The notes: generated from the letters alone by a model not told the origin. A stretch of 64,000 nucleotides of DNA from Streptomyces termitum (GCF_014650175.1 NZ_BMUL01000012.1:62001-126000), one strand, 5' to 3'. Positions 9,002 to 17,031 are shown, numbered from the stretch's first letter. A program made the numbers and translations.

Positions 9002-10423
9002 ATGGCCCCCCTCCACAAGGGACCCGACGCCGCCGACTCCGAGTCCTTCCGCCGGCTCGCCCTCAATCCCTTCTACGGGGAGGCCGACCCGGTCGGCGGC
9101 ATGACCGAGGCCCCGCCCCGGCACCGGCTGCCGGACGGCCCGCTGCCGCCCGCCAGCGCCTACCAGCTCGTCCACGACGAGCTGATGCTCGACGGGAACT
9201 CGCGGCTCAACCTGGCGACCTTCGTCACCACCTGGATGGAGCCCCAGGCCGGCGTGCTGATGGCCGAGTGCAGCGACAAGAACATGATCGACAAGGACGA
9301 GTACCCGCGCACCGCCGAGCTGGAGCGCCGCTGCGTCGCCATGCTCGCCGACCTGTGGCACGCGCCCGACCCGGCCGCCGCCGTCGGCTGCTCCACCACC
9401 GGCTCCAGCGAGGCGTGCATGCTCGCCGGGATGGCCCTCAAGCGGCGCTGGGCCAAGCGGAACGCCGACCGGTACCCGGCCGCCGCCCGGCCCAACCTGA
9501 TCATGGGCGTCAACGTGCAGGTCTGCTGGGAGAAGTTCTGCGACTTCTGGGAGGTCGAGCCCCGCCTCGTCCCCATGGAGGGCGACCGCTACCACCTGGA
9601 CGCCGCCTCCGCCGCGGCGCTCTGCGACGAGAACACCATCGGCGTGGTCGCCGTCCTCGGCTCCACCTTCGACGGCTCCTACGAGCCCGTCGCCGAGATC
9701 TGCGCCGCCCTCGACGAGCTCCGGGACCGCACCGGCCTCGACGTACCCGTCCACGTCGACGGCGCCTCCGGCGGCATGGTCGCCCCCTTCCTCGACGAGG
9801 ACCTCGTCTGGGACTTCCGCCTCCCCCGCGTCTCCTCCATCAACACCTCCGGCCACAAGTACGGCCTGGTCTACCCCGGCGTCGGCTGGGCCCTGTGGCG
9901 GAGCACCGAGGAGCTCCCCGAGGAGCTCGTCTTCCGGGTCAACTACCTCGGCGGCGACATGCCGACCTTCGCCCTCAACTTCTCCCGTCCCGGCGCCCAG
10001 GTCGTCGCGCAGTACTACACCTTCCTCCGGCTGGGCCGGGAGGGCTACCGGGCCGTCCAGCAGACCAGCCGGGACGTCGCCCGGGGGCTCGCCGAACGCA
10101 TCGAGGCCATGGGCGACTTCCGGCTCCTGACCCGCGGCGACCAGCTGCCCGTCTTCGCCTTCACCACCGCGCCCGACGTCACCGCCTACGACGTCTTCGA
10201 CGTGTCCCGCAGGCTGCGCGAGCGCGGCTGGCTCGTCCCCGCCTACACCTTCCCCGCCCACCGCGAGGACCTCTCCGTGCTGCGGATCGTCTGCCGCAAC
10301 GGCTTCTCCGCCGACCTCGCCGGGCTCCTCGTCGAGGACCTGAACCGGCTGCTGCCCGAACTGCGCCGCCAGCCGCGCCCCTTCACCCACGACAAGGACG
10401 CGGCGACCTCCTTCCACCACTAG
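9002..10423 (+). CDS. gadB: glutamate decarboxylase
   Basis: PLP-dependent enzyme that converts glutamate to GABA and CO2, consuming a proton; cytoplasmic. The 473 residues match the bacterial GadB length. Landmarks are SAYQLVHDELMLDG near the N-terminus, GCSTTGSSEACMLAG (PLP phosphate loop), VHVDGASGGMVAPF (the Asp that contacts the PLP ring nitrogen) and NTSGHKYGLVYPG with the PLP lysine at residue 286. The ATG at 9002 follows GAGGAG. It starts 67 nt after the ClC channel gene on the same strand. A ClC exchanger next to an amino-acid decarboxylase recalls enterobacterial acid resistance, but the link here is inference. Confidence 0.96.
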   Translation: MAPLHKGPDAADSESFRRLALNPFYGEADPVGGMTEAPPRHRLPDGPLPPASAYQLVHDELMLDGNSRLNLATFVTTWMEPQAGVLMAECSDKNMIDKDEYPRTAELERRCVAMLADLWHAPDPAAAVGCSTTGSSEACMLAGMALKRRWAKRNADRYPAAARPNLIMGVNVQVCWEKFCDFWEVEPRLVPMEGDRYHLDAASAAALCDENTIGVVAVLGSTFDGSYEPVAEICAALDELRDRTGLDVPVHVDGASGGMVAPFLDEDLVWDFRLPRVSSINTSGHKYGLVYPGVGWALWRSTEELPEELVFRVNYLGGDMPTFALNFSRPGAQVVAQYYTFLRLGREGYRAVQQTSRDVARGLAERIEAMGDFRLLTRGDQLPVFAFTTAPDVTAYDVFDVSRRLRERGWLVPAYTFPAHREDLSVLRIVCRNGFSADLAGLLVEDLNRLLPELRRQPRPFTHDKDAATSFHH

Positions 10424-10430
10424 CGCGGTG

Positions 10431-11195
10431 CTACGCCCCGAGCCGGCGGAACCTGCGTACGGCCAGGGGGAAGAACAGGGCGAGGAGCGCCAGCGGCCAC
10501 AGGACCGCCGCCGTCACCCAGCCCGGCTCGCCGCCCGGATTGCCGAACAGCTCCCGGACCGCCGTGGCCGTCGCCGACATCGGGTTCCACTCGACGGCCG
10601 CGCCCAGCCAGCCGGGCATGGAGTCCGGCGACGCGAAGGCGTTGGAGAGGAAGCCGAAGGGCCAGACCAGGATCTGCACGCTCTGCACCAGCTCCGGCCG
10701 GCCCGCCACCAGGGCCAGGAAGATCCCGGCCCAGAGCATCGCGAAGCGCAGCAGCAGGAGCAGGCCCAGGGCCCCGGCGAAGGCGGCGGGCCCGCCGTGG
10801 GCGCGCCAGCCCATCGCGTACCCGACGCCGGTCATCACCAGGAGTCCGGCGGCCGACTGGAGCATGTCGGCGGCGGCCCGGCCGACGAGGACCGCCCCGT
10901 CGGTCATCGGCATGGACCGGAAGCGGTCCACGACGCCCTTGTCGAGGTCGCGGGTGACCGCCGTCATGGTGCCCTCCAGGCCGAAGACCATGGTGAGGGT
11001 GAGCATGCCGGGCACCAGGAAGTCGACGTAGTCGCCCGGGACGGTACGGCCGCCGCCGACCAGGTAGCCGAACATCACCAGCATCATCACCGGGAAGACC
11101 AGGCCGACGGCCACCTGCACCGGCTGCCGCGCCCAGTGGGCGAGTTCGCGCCGGGTCATGGTCCAGCAGTCGGAGACCGCGTACGCCGCGCTCAT
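10431..11195 (-). CDS. ABC-2 type transporter permease, DrrB-like
   Basis: A 254-residue permease with six hydrophobic helices and a cytoplasmic N-terminus (CWTMTRRELAHWARQP), matching ABC-2 permeases of the daunorubicin DrrB type, including the central signature region (GLEGTMTAVTRDLDKGVVDRFRSMPM). It would form a drug or lipid exporter with the ATPase encoded just upstream; the two genes overlap by 4 nt (ATGA at 11192-11195), so they are translationally coupled. Its 3' end is only 7 nt from the convergent gadB stop. The exported compound cannot be read from the sequence. Confidence 0.9.
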   Translation of the reverse strand: MSAAYAVSDCWTMTRRELAHWARQPVQVAVGLVFPVMMLVMFGYLVGGGRTVPGDYVDFLVPGMLTLTMVFGLEGTMTAVTRDLDKGVVDRFRSMPMTDGAVLVGRAAADMLQSAAGLLVMTGVGYAMGWRAHGGPAAFAGALGLLLLLRFAMLWAGIFLALVAGRPELVQSVQILVWPFGFLSNAFASPDSMPGWLGAAVEWNPMSATATAVRELFGNPGGEPGWVTAAVLWPLALLALFFPLAVRRFRRLGA

Positions 11196-12160
11196 GCCGC
11201 CGCCTCCTCGCCGCGCCGGGCGTCCGCGCCGGTCAGCCGCAGGAACGCCTCGTCCAGGGTGGGGCGCCGCAGCGCCACGTCCTCGGCCTCGATCCCGGCC
11301 GCCTCCAGGGCCCGCACGGTCTCGGCGAGCGCCGCCATCCGGTCCCGTACGGGGGCGCTGACCAGCCGCCGGTCCCGGTCGACGGCCGTCTCGCCGGGGG
11401 CGAAGGGCAGCACCCGCACCGCCTCGTCGAGGCGGTCGGCGTCCCGGACGACGACGTCGATCCGGTCCCGCCCGGCCCGGGTCTTGAGCTCGCCGGGGGT
11501 GCCCTCGGCGACCACCCGGCCGCCGTCGACCACCGAGATCCGGTCGGCGAGCCGGTCCGCCTCCTCCAGGTACTGGGTGGTGAGCAGGACCGTCGTGCCG
11601 CCGTCGACGAGGGAGCGCACGGACTCCCAGACCTCGCCCCGGCCGCGCGGGTCGAGGCCGGTGGTGGGCTCGTCCAGGAACAGCACCTCGGGCTCGGTGA
11701 GGAGCGAGGCGGCGAGGTCGAGCCGGCGGCGCATGCCGCCGCTGTAGCGGGCGGCGGGGGTGCGGCCGGTGCCGGCGAGCCCGAAGCGCTCCAGGAGTTC
11801 GTCGGCGCGGGCGCGGGCGCCGCGCGCGCCGAGGTGGAAGAGGCGGCCGAACATCTCCAGGTTCTGCCGGCCGCTGAGCGCCTCGTCGAGCGCGGCGTGC
11901 TGGCCGAGCAGGCCGATCCGGCGGCGGACCCGCGCGGCCTCCTCGCGCACGTCGTGCCCGGCGACCCGCACCAGGCCCCCGTCATACCGCAGCAGGGTGG
12001 CCAGCACCCGTACGGCCGTGGTCTTGCCCGCCCCGTTGGGGCCGAGCAGGCCGTGGACCGTGCCGCGCCGCACGGCCAGGTCCAGTCCGGCCAGGGCCCG
12101 TTTCTCCCCGTACCGCTTGTGCACGTCCTCCATGAGGATCGCCTCGCCGCCCTCGGTCAT
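11192..12160 (-). CDS. ABC transporter ATP-binding protein, DrrA-like
   Basis: A 322-residue ATPase of the daunorubicin-resistance (DrrA) type. Walker A is GPNGAGKTT, the Q-loop lies in LLGQHAALDEALSG, the signature is YSGGMRRRLDLA, Walker B is VLFLDEPTTGLDP, and the DrrA-type C-terminal domain ends in RRPTLDEAFLRLTG. It pairs with the overlapping downstream permease. A PadR regulator gene lies directly upstream on the same strand, and the intergenic 87 bp hold two palindromes flanking a recognisable promoter, so the pair is very likely PadR-repressed and induced by a compound it exports. Confidence 0.93.
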   Translation of the reverse strand: MTEGGEAILMEDVHKRYGEKRALAGLDLAVRRGTVHGLLGPNGAGKTTAVRVLATLLRYDGGLVRVAGHDVREEAARVRRRIGLLGQHAALDEALSGRQNLEMFGRLFHLGARGARARADELLERFGLAGTGRTPAARYSGGMRRRLDLAASLLTEPEVLFLDEPTTGLDPRGRGEVWESVRSLVDGGTTVLLTTQYLEEADRLADRISVVDGGRVVAEGTPGELKTRAGRDRIDVVVRDADRLDEAVRVLPFAPGETAVDRDRRLVSAPVRDRMAALAETVRALEAAGIEAEDVALRRPTLDEAFLRLTGADARRGEEAAA

Positions 12161-12184
12161 CCGTTTCCTCCCGCTTCCTCGCTA

Positions 12185-12196
12185 GTCAAATTTGAC
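12185..12196. promoter_or_regulatory. operator 1 for the adjacent PadR regulator (candidate)
   Basis: Perfect 12-bp palindrome GTCAAATTTGAC, extended to CTnGTCAAATTTGACnAG over 12182-12199. It lies between the -10 box and the start of the ABC ATPase gene, a position where a bound regulator would block transcription. Its match to a second copy 52 bp away supports it. Confidence 0.7.
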
Positions 12197-12212
12197 CAGC
12201 GGTCCGGCGGGG

Positions 12213-12241
12213 AGGGTATGCCCCTCGCACGGGCTAGTCAA
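12213..12241 (-). promoter_or_regulatory. promoter of the ABC exporter operon
   Basis: Read on the minus strand: -35 TTGACT (12236-12241), 17-nt spacer, -10 TACCCT (12213-12218), about 50 nt before the ATPase start. The -35 lies inside operator 2 and operator 1 lies just downstream of the -10. Confidence 0.6.
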
Positions 12242-12248
12242 ACTTGAT
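12237..12248. promoter_or_regulatory. operator 2 for the adjacent PadR regulator (candidate)
   Basis: GTCAAACTTGAT, an imperfect copy of operator 1 (both preceded by CTA), overlapping the -35 box and the padR stop codon. Confidence 0.65.
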
Positions 12249-12961
12249 TAATCCTTGTCCTCCGGCGCGCCGGCCCCGTCCGCCGGTGCTCCGCCGGCCC
12301 CACCCTCCGGTGCTCCGCCGGCCCCGCCTTCCGGCCTGCCGCCGTCACCGGTCGCGTACGGGTTCTCCTGGCCCTCCGCCAGGACGCCCACGAAGGGCTC
12401 ACCCTCCCCCGCGAAGGTGTACGCCCCGCCCTCGATCCGCTCGATCAGGCCGAGCGTCCACTCCCGGCCCGCGTCCGCCGAGTGCACCCACAGGTGCATG
12501 ATCTCGCCGATGTGCCCGAGCTGCCCGGGGCCGCCCTCCGGCGTGTAGTAGCCCGTCACCGCCGCCCGCCAGGCGTCCAGGCCCCGCAGCCGCTCCCGGA
12601 GCAGCTCCACCGCCTCCGCCCTCGGCAGGTCCACGACGAAGCCGATCGCCGCCGACAGGACGTCCGTCTGCTGGTCGTAGGTGGAGAGCGCCTCGCGCAG
12701 CAGCCGCAGGTACTCCGCCCGGCCCGCCCCGGTGATCTCGTACTCGACCCGGGGCGGGCCGCCGGCCGTGCTCGGCGCGCTCTCGTCGGCGCGCAGCAGC
12801 CCCTGCTTCGCCATCTGTTTGAGCGCGTGGTAGATCGAGCCGGGCTTGGCGTTGGACCACTCGTGCGCGCCCCAGTACTCCAGGTCGTTGCGGACCTGGT
12901 AGCCGTGGGCGCGGCCGTGCTGCTTCACCGCGCCCAGGACGAGCAGGCGGATCGCCGACAT
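12248..12961 (-). CDS. PadR family transcriptional regulator
   Basis: A 237-residue regulator. The N-terminal winged helix shows the PadR pattern: ILLVLGAVKQHG-type first helix (here IRLLVLGAVKQHGRAHGYQV), then WSNAKPGSIYHALKQMAKQGLL, the recognition helix region, and a wing (RVEYEITGAGRAEYL). A long C-terminal domain follows, and the last about 35 residues are a low-complexity tail with repeated EGGAGGAP units. It sits 87 bp upstream of the DrrAB-like exporter on the same strand and probably represses it through the GTCAAATTTGAC-type sites. AGGGAGGT precedes the ATG. The C-terminal repeats look expendable. Confidence 0.9.
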   Translation of the reverse strand: MSAIRLLVLGAVKQHGRAHGYQVRNDLEYWGAHEWSNAKPGSIYHALKQMAKQGLLRADESAPSTAGGPPRVEYEITGAGRAEYLRLLREALSTYDQQTDVLSAAIGFVVDLPRAEAVELLRERLRGLDAWRAAVTGYYTPEGGPGQLGHIGEIMHLWVHSADAGREWTLGLIERIEGGAYTFAGEGEPFVGVLAEGQENPYATGDGGRPEGGAGGAPEGGAGGAPADGAGAPEDKD

Positions 12962-12972
12962 CCCACGTACCT

Positions 12973-12994
12973 CCCTGATCGGTTCCGACCAGGG
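12973..12994. promoter_or_regulatory. imperfect 22-bp palindrome upstream of padR
   Basis: Half-sites CCCTGATCGGT and TCCGACCAGGG match as an inverted repeat at 9 of 11 positions, 12 nt before the padR start and overlapping its likely ribosome site. It differs from the exporter operators, so its ligand is unknown. Confidence 0.35.
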
Positions 12995-13003
12995 TAGGCG
13001 GGC

Positions 13004-13543
13004 TCAGCCCGCGCGCTCCATGGCGATCAGCTCGAAGGAGGTGCGGCCGTCGAGGGATTCGCGGATCACGTCGGCGTGGCCCGCGTGCCGGCCCATCTCC
13101 TGCACCAGGTGGAGCAGCATCCAGCGGACCGAGACCCGCCCGTCCGCCGGGAACCACGGGGCGGGCGGCAGCGGGAAGACGGCGTCCAGGTCGGGGACCG
13201 TACGGACGAACTCCTCGGTCTCCTCGGCGACGCCGTCCCAGAAGGCGAGGACGTCGGCGATCGTCTCCCCGTCGACGAGCCGGAAGGCGTCGTTCCAGGT
13301 CTCCTCGTTCCGCTGCCTCTCGTTCTCCCTCTCCTGGGCGAGCCGCAGCCAGTTCAGCTCGGTCTCCGCGACGTGCTTGACCAGGCCGGAGAGGCTCAGC
13401 CCGCTCGCGCTGGGGCGGCTCGCCGCCTGCTCCTCGGTGAGGCCGAGGAGCGAGCGGCGGAGCGCCTCGCGCTGCGTGGTGATGAAGTTGAGGAACGCGC
13501 CGCGCTCGTCCCCGGGAGTCTCCGGGGGAACCAGAGCCACCAT
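13004..13543 (-). CDS. DinB family protein (DUF664)
   Basis: A 179-residue four-helix-bundle protein of the DinB/YfiT-like family. The three metal-ligand histidines are visible: LVKHVAETELNW, the LHLVQEMGRHAGHAD block (HxxxxxxxHxxH-like) near the C-terminus. Family members often use mycothiol or bacillithiol as cofactor in thiol transfer or detoxification, which fits an actinobacterium, but the substrate here is unknown. It stands alone between the PadR and aldehyde dehydrogenase genes, all on the minus strand. Confidence 0.85.
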   Translation of the reverse strand: MVALVPPETPGDERGAFLNFITTQREALRRSLLGLTEEQAASRPSASGLSLSGLVKHVAETELNWLRLAQERENERQRNEETWNDAFRLVDGETIADVLAFWDGVAEETEEFVRTVPDLDAVFPLPPAPWFPADGRVSVRWMLLHLVQEMGRHAGHADVIRESLDGRTSFELIAMERAG

Positions 13544-13664
13544 GATGTCCGCCTTCCGTCCGTCGTGCTCGGTGCGGTTCCCACCCTAGGAACGAAAGAG
13601 GACAGCTGACGTCCTAAAGCCGCCTGAAGCCGCTCGGAGTCGCCCGGCGTCGCCCGGCGTCGCC

Positions 13665-15128
13665 CTAGAAGGGGAAGCGGCTGCGGCCGTGCTGGATCGA
13701 GATCCACTTCTGGGTGGTGAACGCCTCGACCATCGCGTCGCCGTTGAGCCGCCCGATGCCGGAGTGCTTCTCGCCGCCGAAGGGGACGATCGGCTCGTCG
13801 TGCACGGTGCCGTCGTTGATGTGGATCATGCCGGTGTGGACGCGCTTCGCGACCCGCACGCCGCGCTCGACGTCGGCGGTGTGGACGGCGCCGCTGAGCC
13901 CGTACGGCGTGTCGTTGGCGATCCGCACCGCGTCGTCCTCGCCGTCGAAGGGGAGGATCAGGGCCACCGGGCCGAAGATCTCCTGGGAGAGGACGGCCGC
14001 GTCGGCGGGGACGCCGGTGAGGACCGACGGGGAGACCAGGTTGCCGTCGACGGTGCCGCGCAGCAGGGCGGTCGCGCCGGCCGCGAGGGTCTGCTCGACG
14101 GCGCCGTCGACCGACTCGGCCTGCTGGGAGTTGATGAGCGGGCCGATGTGGGTGGCCGGGTCGGCCGGGTCGCCGACCCGCAGCGTCCGCACCTTCGCCA
14201 CGAACTTCTCGGTGAACTCGGCCTCGACCCGCCGGTCGACCAGGATCCGGTTGGCGGCCATGCAGACCTGGCCCTGGTGGACGAAGCGGCTGAAGACGGC
14301 GGCGTCGACGGCGTAGTCGAGGTCGGCGTCGTCGAGGACGATCAGGGCGCTGTTGCCGCCGAGTTCGAGGACGGCGTGCTTGAAGTTCTGGGCGCAGACC
14401 GTGGCCACGTGGCGGCCGACCTTGTCGGAGCCGGTGAAGGAGATGACCTTCGGCACCGGGTGGGTGAGGAGGGCGTCGCCGATCTCGGCGATGTCGGTGA
14501 CGACGACGTTGAGCAGCCCGGCGGGCAGCCCCGCCTCCTCCATGATCTTCGCGACCAGGGTGCCGCCGCAGACCGGCGTGTTCTGGTGCGGCTTGAGGAC
14601 GACGGCGTTGCCGAGCGCAAGGGCCGGGGCGACCGACTTGAGGGAGAGCAGGAAGGGGAAGTTGAAGGGGGAGATGACGCCGACGACGCCGACCGGGAGG
14701 CGGTAGACGCGGTTCTCCTTGCCGTCCACCGGGGAGGGCAGGATGCGGCCCTCGGGGCGCAGCGCCAGGTGGACCGACTCGCGCAGGAACTCCTTGGCGA
14801 GGTGCAGTTCGAAGGCAGCCTTGAGGCGGGTGCCGCCGAGTTCGGCGACGATCGTCTCGGCTATCTCCTCCTCGCGGTCCTCGACGATCCGCAGCGCGCG
14901 CTCCAGGACGAGCCGGCGGGCGTACGGGTTGGTCTCGGCCCAGGCGGTCTGGGCGCGCTCGGCGGCCCGGTAGGCGAGGTCGACCTCGCCGGCGGTGGCG
15001 ACGGTGATGGAGGCGAGCTTCTCCCCGGTGTAGGGGTTGAAGTCGATGATGTCCCAGGACCCGCTGCCCGGCTTCCACTCGCCGTCGATGAACTGGTGGG
15101 CCAGGTCGGTGAAGTGCGAGTGCGGCAT
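13665..15128 (-). CDS. aldehyde dehydrogenase (NAD(P)-dependent, benzaldehyde/vanillin dehydrogenase-like)
   Basis: A 487-residue enzyme of the ALDH superfamily that oxidises an aldehyde to its acid with NAD(P). Landmarks are GVISPFNFPFLLSLKSVAPALA (nucleotide-binding entry), FTGSDKVGRHVA (Rossmann glycine), LELGGNSALIVL (general-base Glu), QGQVCMAANRI (catalytic Cys) and SQEIFGPVALI. The sequence is closest in style to aromatic aldehyde dehydrogenases, but the substrate is not certain. The start at ATG 15128 (MPHSHFTDLAHQFIDGEW) is the family start; an upstream open frame is not supported. A candidate promoter with two inverted repeats lies 60-100 nt upstream, next to the DUF5753 regulator's stop. 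Confidence 0.93.
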   Translation of the reverse strand: MPHSHFTDLAHQFIDGEWKPGSGSWDIIDFNPYTGEKLASITVATAGEVDLAYRAAERAQTAWAETNPYARRLVLERALRIVEDREEEIAETIVAELGGTRLKAAFELHLAKEFLRESVHLALRPEGRILPSPVDGKENRVYRLPVGVVGVISPFNFPFLLSLKSVAPALALGNAVVLKPHQNTPVCGGTLVAKIMEEAGLPAGLLNVVVTDIAEIGDALLTHPVPKVISFTGSDKVGRHVATVCAQNFKHAVLELGGNSALIVLDDADLDYAVDAAVFSRFVHQGQVCMAANRILVDRRVEAEFTEKFVAKVRTLRVGDPADPATHIGPLINSQQAESVDGAVEQTLAAGATALLRGTVDGNLVSPSVLTGVPADAAVLSQEIFGPVALILPFDGEDDAVRIANDTPYGLSGAVHTADVERGVRVAKRVHTGMIHINDGTVHDEPIVPFGGEKHSGIGRLNGDAMVEAFTTQKWISIQHGRSRFPF

Positions 15129-15188
15129 GCTGCGAGACCCCTCTGCGCGCGGCCGGACGGCCGGGCCCGCTGGCCCGGTCTCCGGGGC

Positions 15189-15231
15189 TACTGATGAGAC
15201 GTCATCGTACTGATGTATCAGGAGAGTTGAA
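15189..15231 (-). promoter_or_regulatory. candidate promoter with nested inverted repeats upstream of the aldehyde dehydrogenase
   Basis: On the minus strand TTCAAC (15226-15231) and TACGAT (15204-15209), 16 nt apart, resemble -35/-10 boxes. CTGAT-N2-ATCAG (15210-15221) fills the spacer and GATGA-N4-TCATC (15193-15206) overlaps the -10. TACTGATG occurs twice, 19 bp apart. This arrangement suggests a regulator site. Confidence 0.45.
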
Positions 15232-16090
15232 GGAGGCCCCGGAGGAGATCCCGGCTTCCGGCCGGATCGGGGCTGTCCTGGGCCAGCTTCTCCATGACGC
15301 CGCCGTACTGGGCGACCTCCTCGCGCTTGTCGAGGTAGAGGGCGCCGGTGAGCTGCTCCAGGTAGACGATGTCGGACAGGTCCGACTCGGGGAAGCCGAG
15401 CATGGTGAAGGAGCCGCTCTCGCCGGCGTGCCCGCCGAAGCTGAACGGCATCACCTGGAGGGTGACCCCGGGGTGCTCGGAGATCTCGATGAGGTGCTTC
15501 AACTGGCCGCGCATGACGGCCCGGTCGCCGTACGGGCGGCGCAGGGCGGCCTCGTCGAGGATGACGTGGAAGTGCGGGGCGCGCTCGGAGACGAGGACCT
15601 TCTGGCGCTCGACGCGCAGGGCGACGCGGCGCTCGATGTCGGCGCGGGAGGCGTCGGGCATGCCGCGGGTGACGACGGCCTGCGCGTACTCCTCGGTCTG
15701 GAGCAGGCCGTGGACGAACTGCACCTCGTAGACGCGGATGAGGGAGGCGGCGGCCTCCAGGCCGATGTAGGTCTGGAACCAGCCCGGCAGGACGTCGCCG
15801 AAGCTGTGCCACCAGCCGGCGAGGTTGGCCTCGCGGGCCAGGCCGAGGAGGGCGCCGCGCTCGCTCTCCTCGGTGACGCCGTAGAGCGTGAGCAGATCCT
15901 CGACGTCCCGGGCCTTGAAGCTCACCCTGCCCAACTCCATGCGGCTGATCTTGGATTCGGAGGCCCGGATCGAGTACCCGGCGGCTTCGCGGGTGATGCC
16001 CCGCGACTCGCGCAGGCGCCTCAGCTGCGAGCCCAGCAGGATGCGCCGGACCACGCTCCCGCCCGCTCCGTTGGTTTCGCCCGCGGTCAC
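15218..16090 (-). CDS. XRE-type helix-turn-helix regulator with DUF5753 domain (WhiJ-like)
   Basis: A 290-residue DNA-binding protein. The N-terminal XRE domain reads LGSQLRRLRESRGITREAAG...SIRASESKISRMELGR, followed by the DUF5753 domain (from about residue 90: WFQTYIGLEAAASLIRVYE, LLQTEEYAQAV, the LDEAALRRP segment). This is the WhiJ/AbaA-associated type, present in many paralogous copies in Streptomyces and often encoded beside a DUF397 protein and a HATPase, as here. The start was placed at GTG 16090 because GGGGAGGG lies about 9 nt ahead; an ATG at 16168 is possible. A role in developmental or antibiotic control is inferred from the family. Confidence 0.88.
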   Translation of the reverse strand: MTAGETNGAGGSVVRRILLGSQLRRLRESRGITREAAGYSIRASESKISRMELGRVSFKARDVEDLLTLYGVTEESERGALLGLAREANLAGWWHSFGDVLPGWFQTYIGLEAAASLIRVYEVQFVHGLLQTEEYAQAVVTRGMPDASRADIERRVALRVERQKVLVSERAPHFHVILDEAALRRPYGDRAVMRGQLKHLIEISEHPGVTLQVMPFSFGGHAGESGSFTMLGFPESDLSDIVYLEQLTGALYLDKREEVAQYGGVMEKLAQDSPDPAGSRDLLRGLLQLS

Positions 16091-16288
16091 GGCTGCTGCC
16101 CTCCCCTTCACGATGACGAGCCCCCGTAGAGCCCCGGATTCTGCCACCAAACGCTTCAGCGCGTACACATCTGGTTACGGAAGGGGATGCCGGGGGGAGA
16201 GATTCGGACGCGCGCCGACGCGCCGCTGTCAAGAAGATTTCCACAGATTCGCCACAGTCGTGGACAGGTCAGGCACCGCACGGCCGCA

Positions 16289-16312
16289 TGCACGTGCATC
16301 TGCCCTTGCATC
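16289..16312 (+). promoter_or_regulatory. 24-bp element shared with the DUF397 gene promoter (copy 1)
   Basis: Starts TGCACGTGCATCTGC and matches copy 2 (17377-17400, minus strand) at 21 of 24 positions; the first 15 bases are identical. The 12-bp palindrome ATGCACGTGCAT (16288-16299) overlaps it. It lies between the divergent DUF5753 and HATPase genes and points toward the HATPase gene. Confidence 0.6.
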
Positions 16313-16370
16313 ACGTCGGCGCATTCGGAACCATGGACCCCGCGCAGCCGCGCACTCGTTCGTGTTGTCC

Positions 16371-16450
16371 GCACCACTTGCAGTGTCGTCGCACCACTTG
16401 CGGTGCCGTCGCACCGCTTGTCGCACCACGCACCACTTGTCGCACCACCG
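16371..16450. repeat. cluster of GCACCACTTG-type direct repeats
   Basis: Copies or near copies of GCACCACTTG start at 16371, 16391, 16411 (one change) and 16430, with truncated copies (GCACCAC) at 16423 and 16442. The first three are exactly 20 bp apart, about two helical turns. They end about 25 bp before the HATPase start, so they may be regulator sites or a simple tandem expansion. Confidence 0.6.
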
Positions 16451-16474
16451 TCGCGCTACCCGGGAGTGCCTCGC

Positions 16475-16972
16475 ATGGGGACGAATGGATCGACCGTGCT
16501 CGAGCCTTTACGGCAGGGTCTCCCGCCGATCGACCCCGGCGCCGTCTCCACCTCCGCCTCCTGCGCCCTGCCCGCCCGGTACGAAGCCGTGCGCGGGGCC
16601 CGGAAGTTCACCAGCTCGACGCTGGACGGCTGGGGGCTCGCCGACCGGTTCGACGACGTGGCCCTGGTGGTCTCCGAACTCGTCACCAACGCGCTGCGGC
16701 ACGCCGTCCCCGACGGCCCGCCGGACTCCCCCGCGCATCCGCCGGTGCGCCTGCACCTGATGCGCTGGGCGTCCCGCCTGGTGTGCGCGGTGCGCGATCC
16801 CAGCCGGGAGAGCCCGGAGGCGCGCGGCGGCGAGGAGGACTTCTCCGCCGAGTCGGGCCGGGGGCTGTTCCTGGTGGAGTCGTTCAGCGACAGCTGGGGC
16901 TGGCACCCGCTCGCGGGGACGCTCCAGGGCAAGGTCGTGTGGGCGCTGTTCCGGGTCGGCCCGGAGGAGTAG
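16475..16972 (+). CDS. ATP-binding protein, anti-sigma/HATPase type (AbaA/RsbW-like)
   Basis: A 165-residue GHKL-type ATPase of the serine kinase family seen in streptomycete abaA-like clusters. The N box is VVSELVTNALRHAV, the G1/G2 region is partly conserved (VRDPSRESPEARG; ESGRGLFLVESFSDSWG), as in other anti-sigma-like kinases. It begins at ATG 16475 with GGGAG upstream. With the divergent DUF5753 regulator and the downstream DUF397 gene it makes a classic three-gene WhiJ-like cluster. It may phosphorylate or sequester a partner, but neither sigma factor nor antagonist is encoded beside it, so the target is unknown. Confidence 0.85.
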   Translation: MGTNGSTVLEPLRQGLPPIDPGAVSTSASCALPARYEAVRGARKFTSSTLDGWGLADRFDDVALVVSELVTNALRHAVPDGPPDSPAHPPVRLHLMRWASRLVCAVRDPSRESPEARGGEEDFSAESGRGLFLVESFSDSWGWHPLAGTLQGKVVWALFRVGPEE

Positions 16973-16998
16973 GGCGCGCGCGTCCGTGAGAACGACGG

Positions 16999-17031
16999 GA
17001 AGGGCCCCGGCGGGGAACGCCGGGGCCCTTC
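16999..17031 (+). terminator. perfect 14-bp hairpin after the HATPase gene
   Basis: Arms GAAGGGCCCCGGCG and CGCCGGGGCCCTTC around a 5-nt loop, 27 nt after the stop. Convergent with the DUF397 gene, it may terminate both. Confidence 0.8.

Noticed and set aside
16371..16450. CRISPR array
   Set aside because: Repeats are 10 bp, spacing 12-20 bp, no cas genes; too short for CRISPR.
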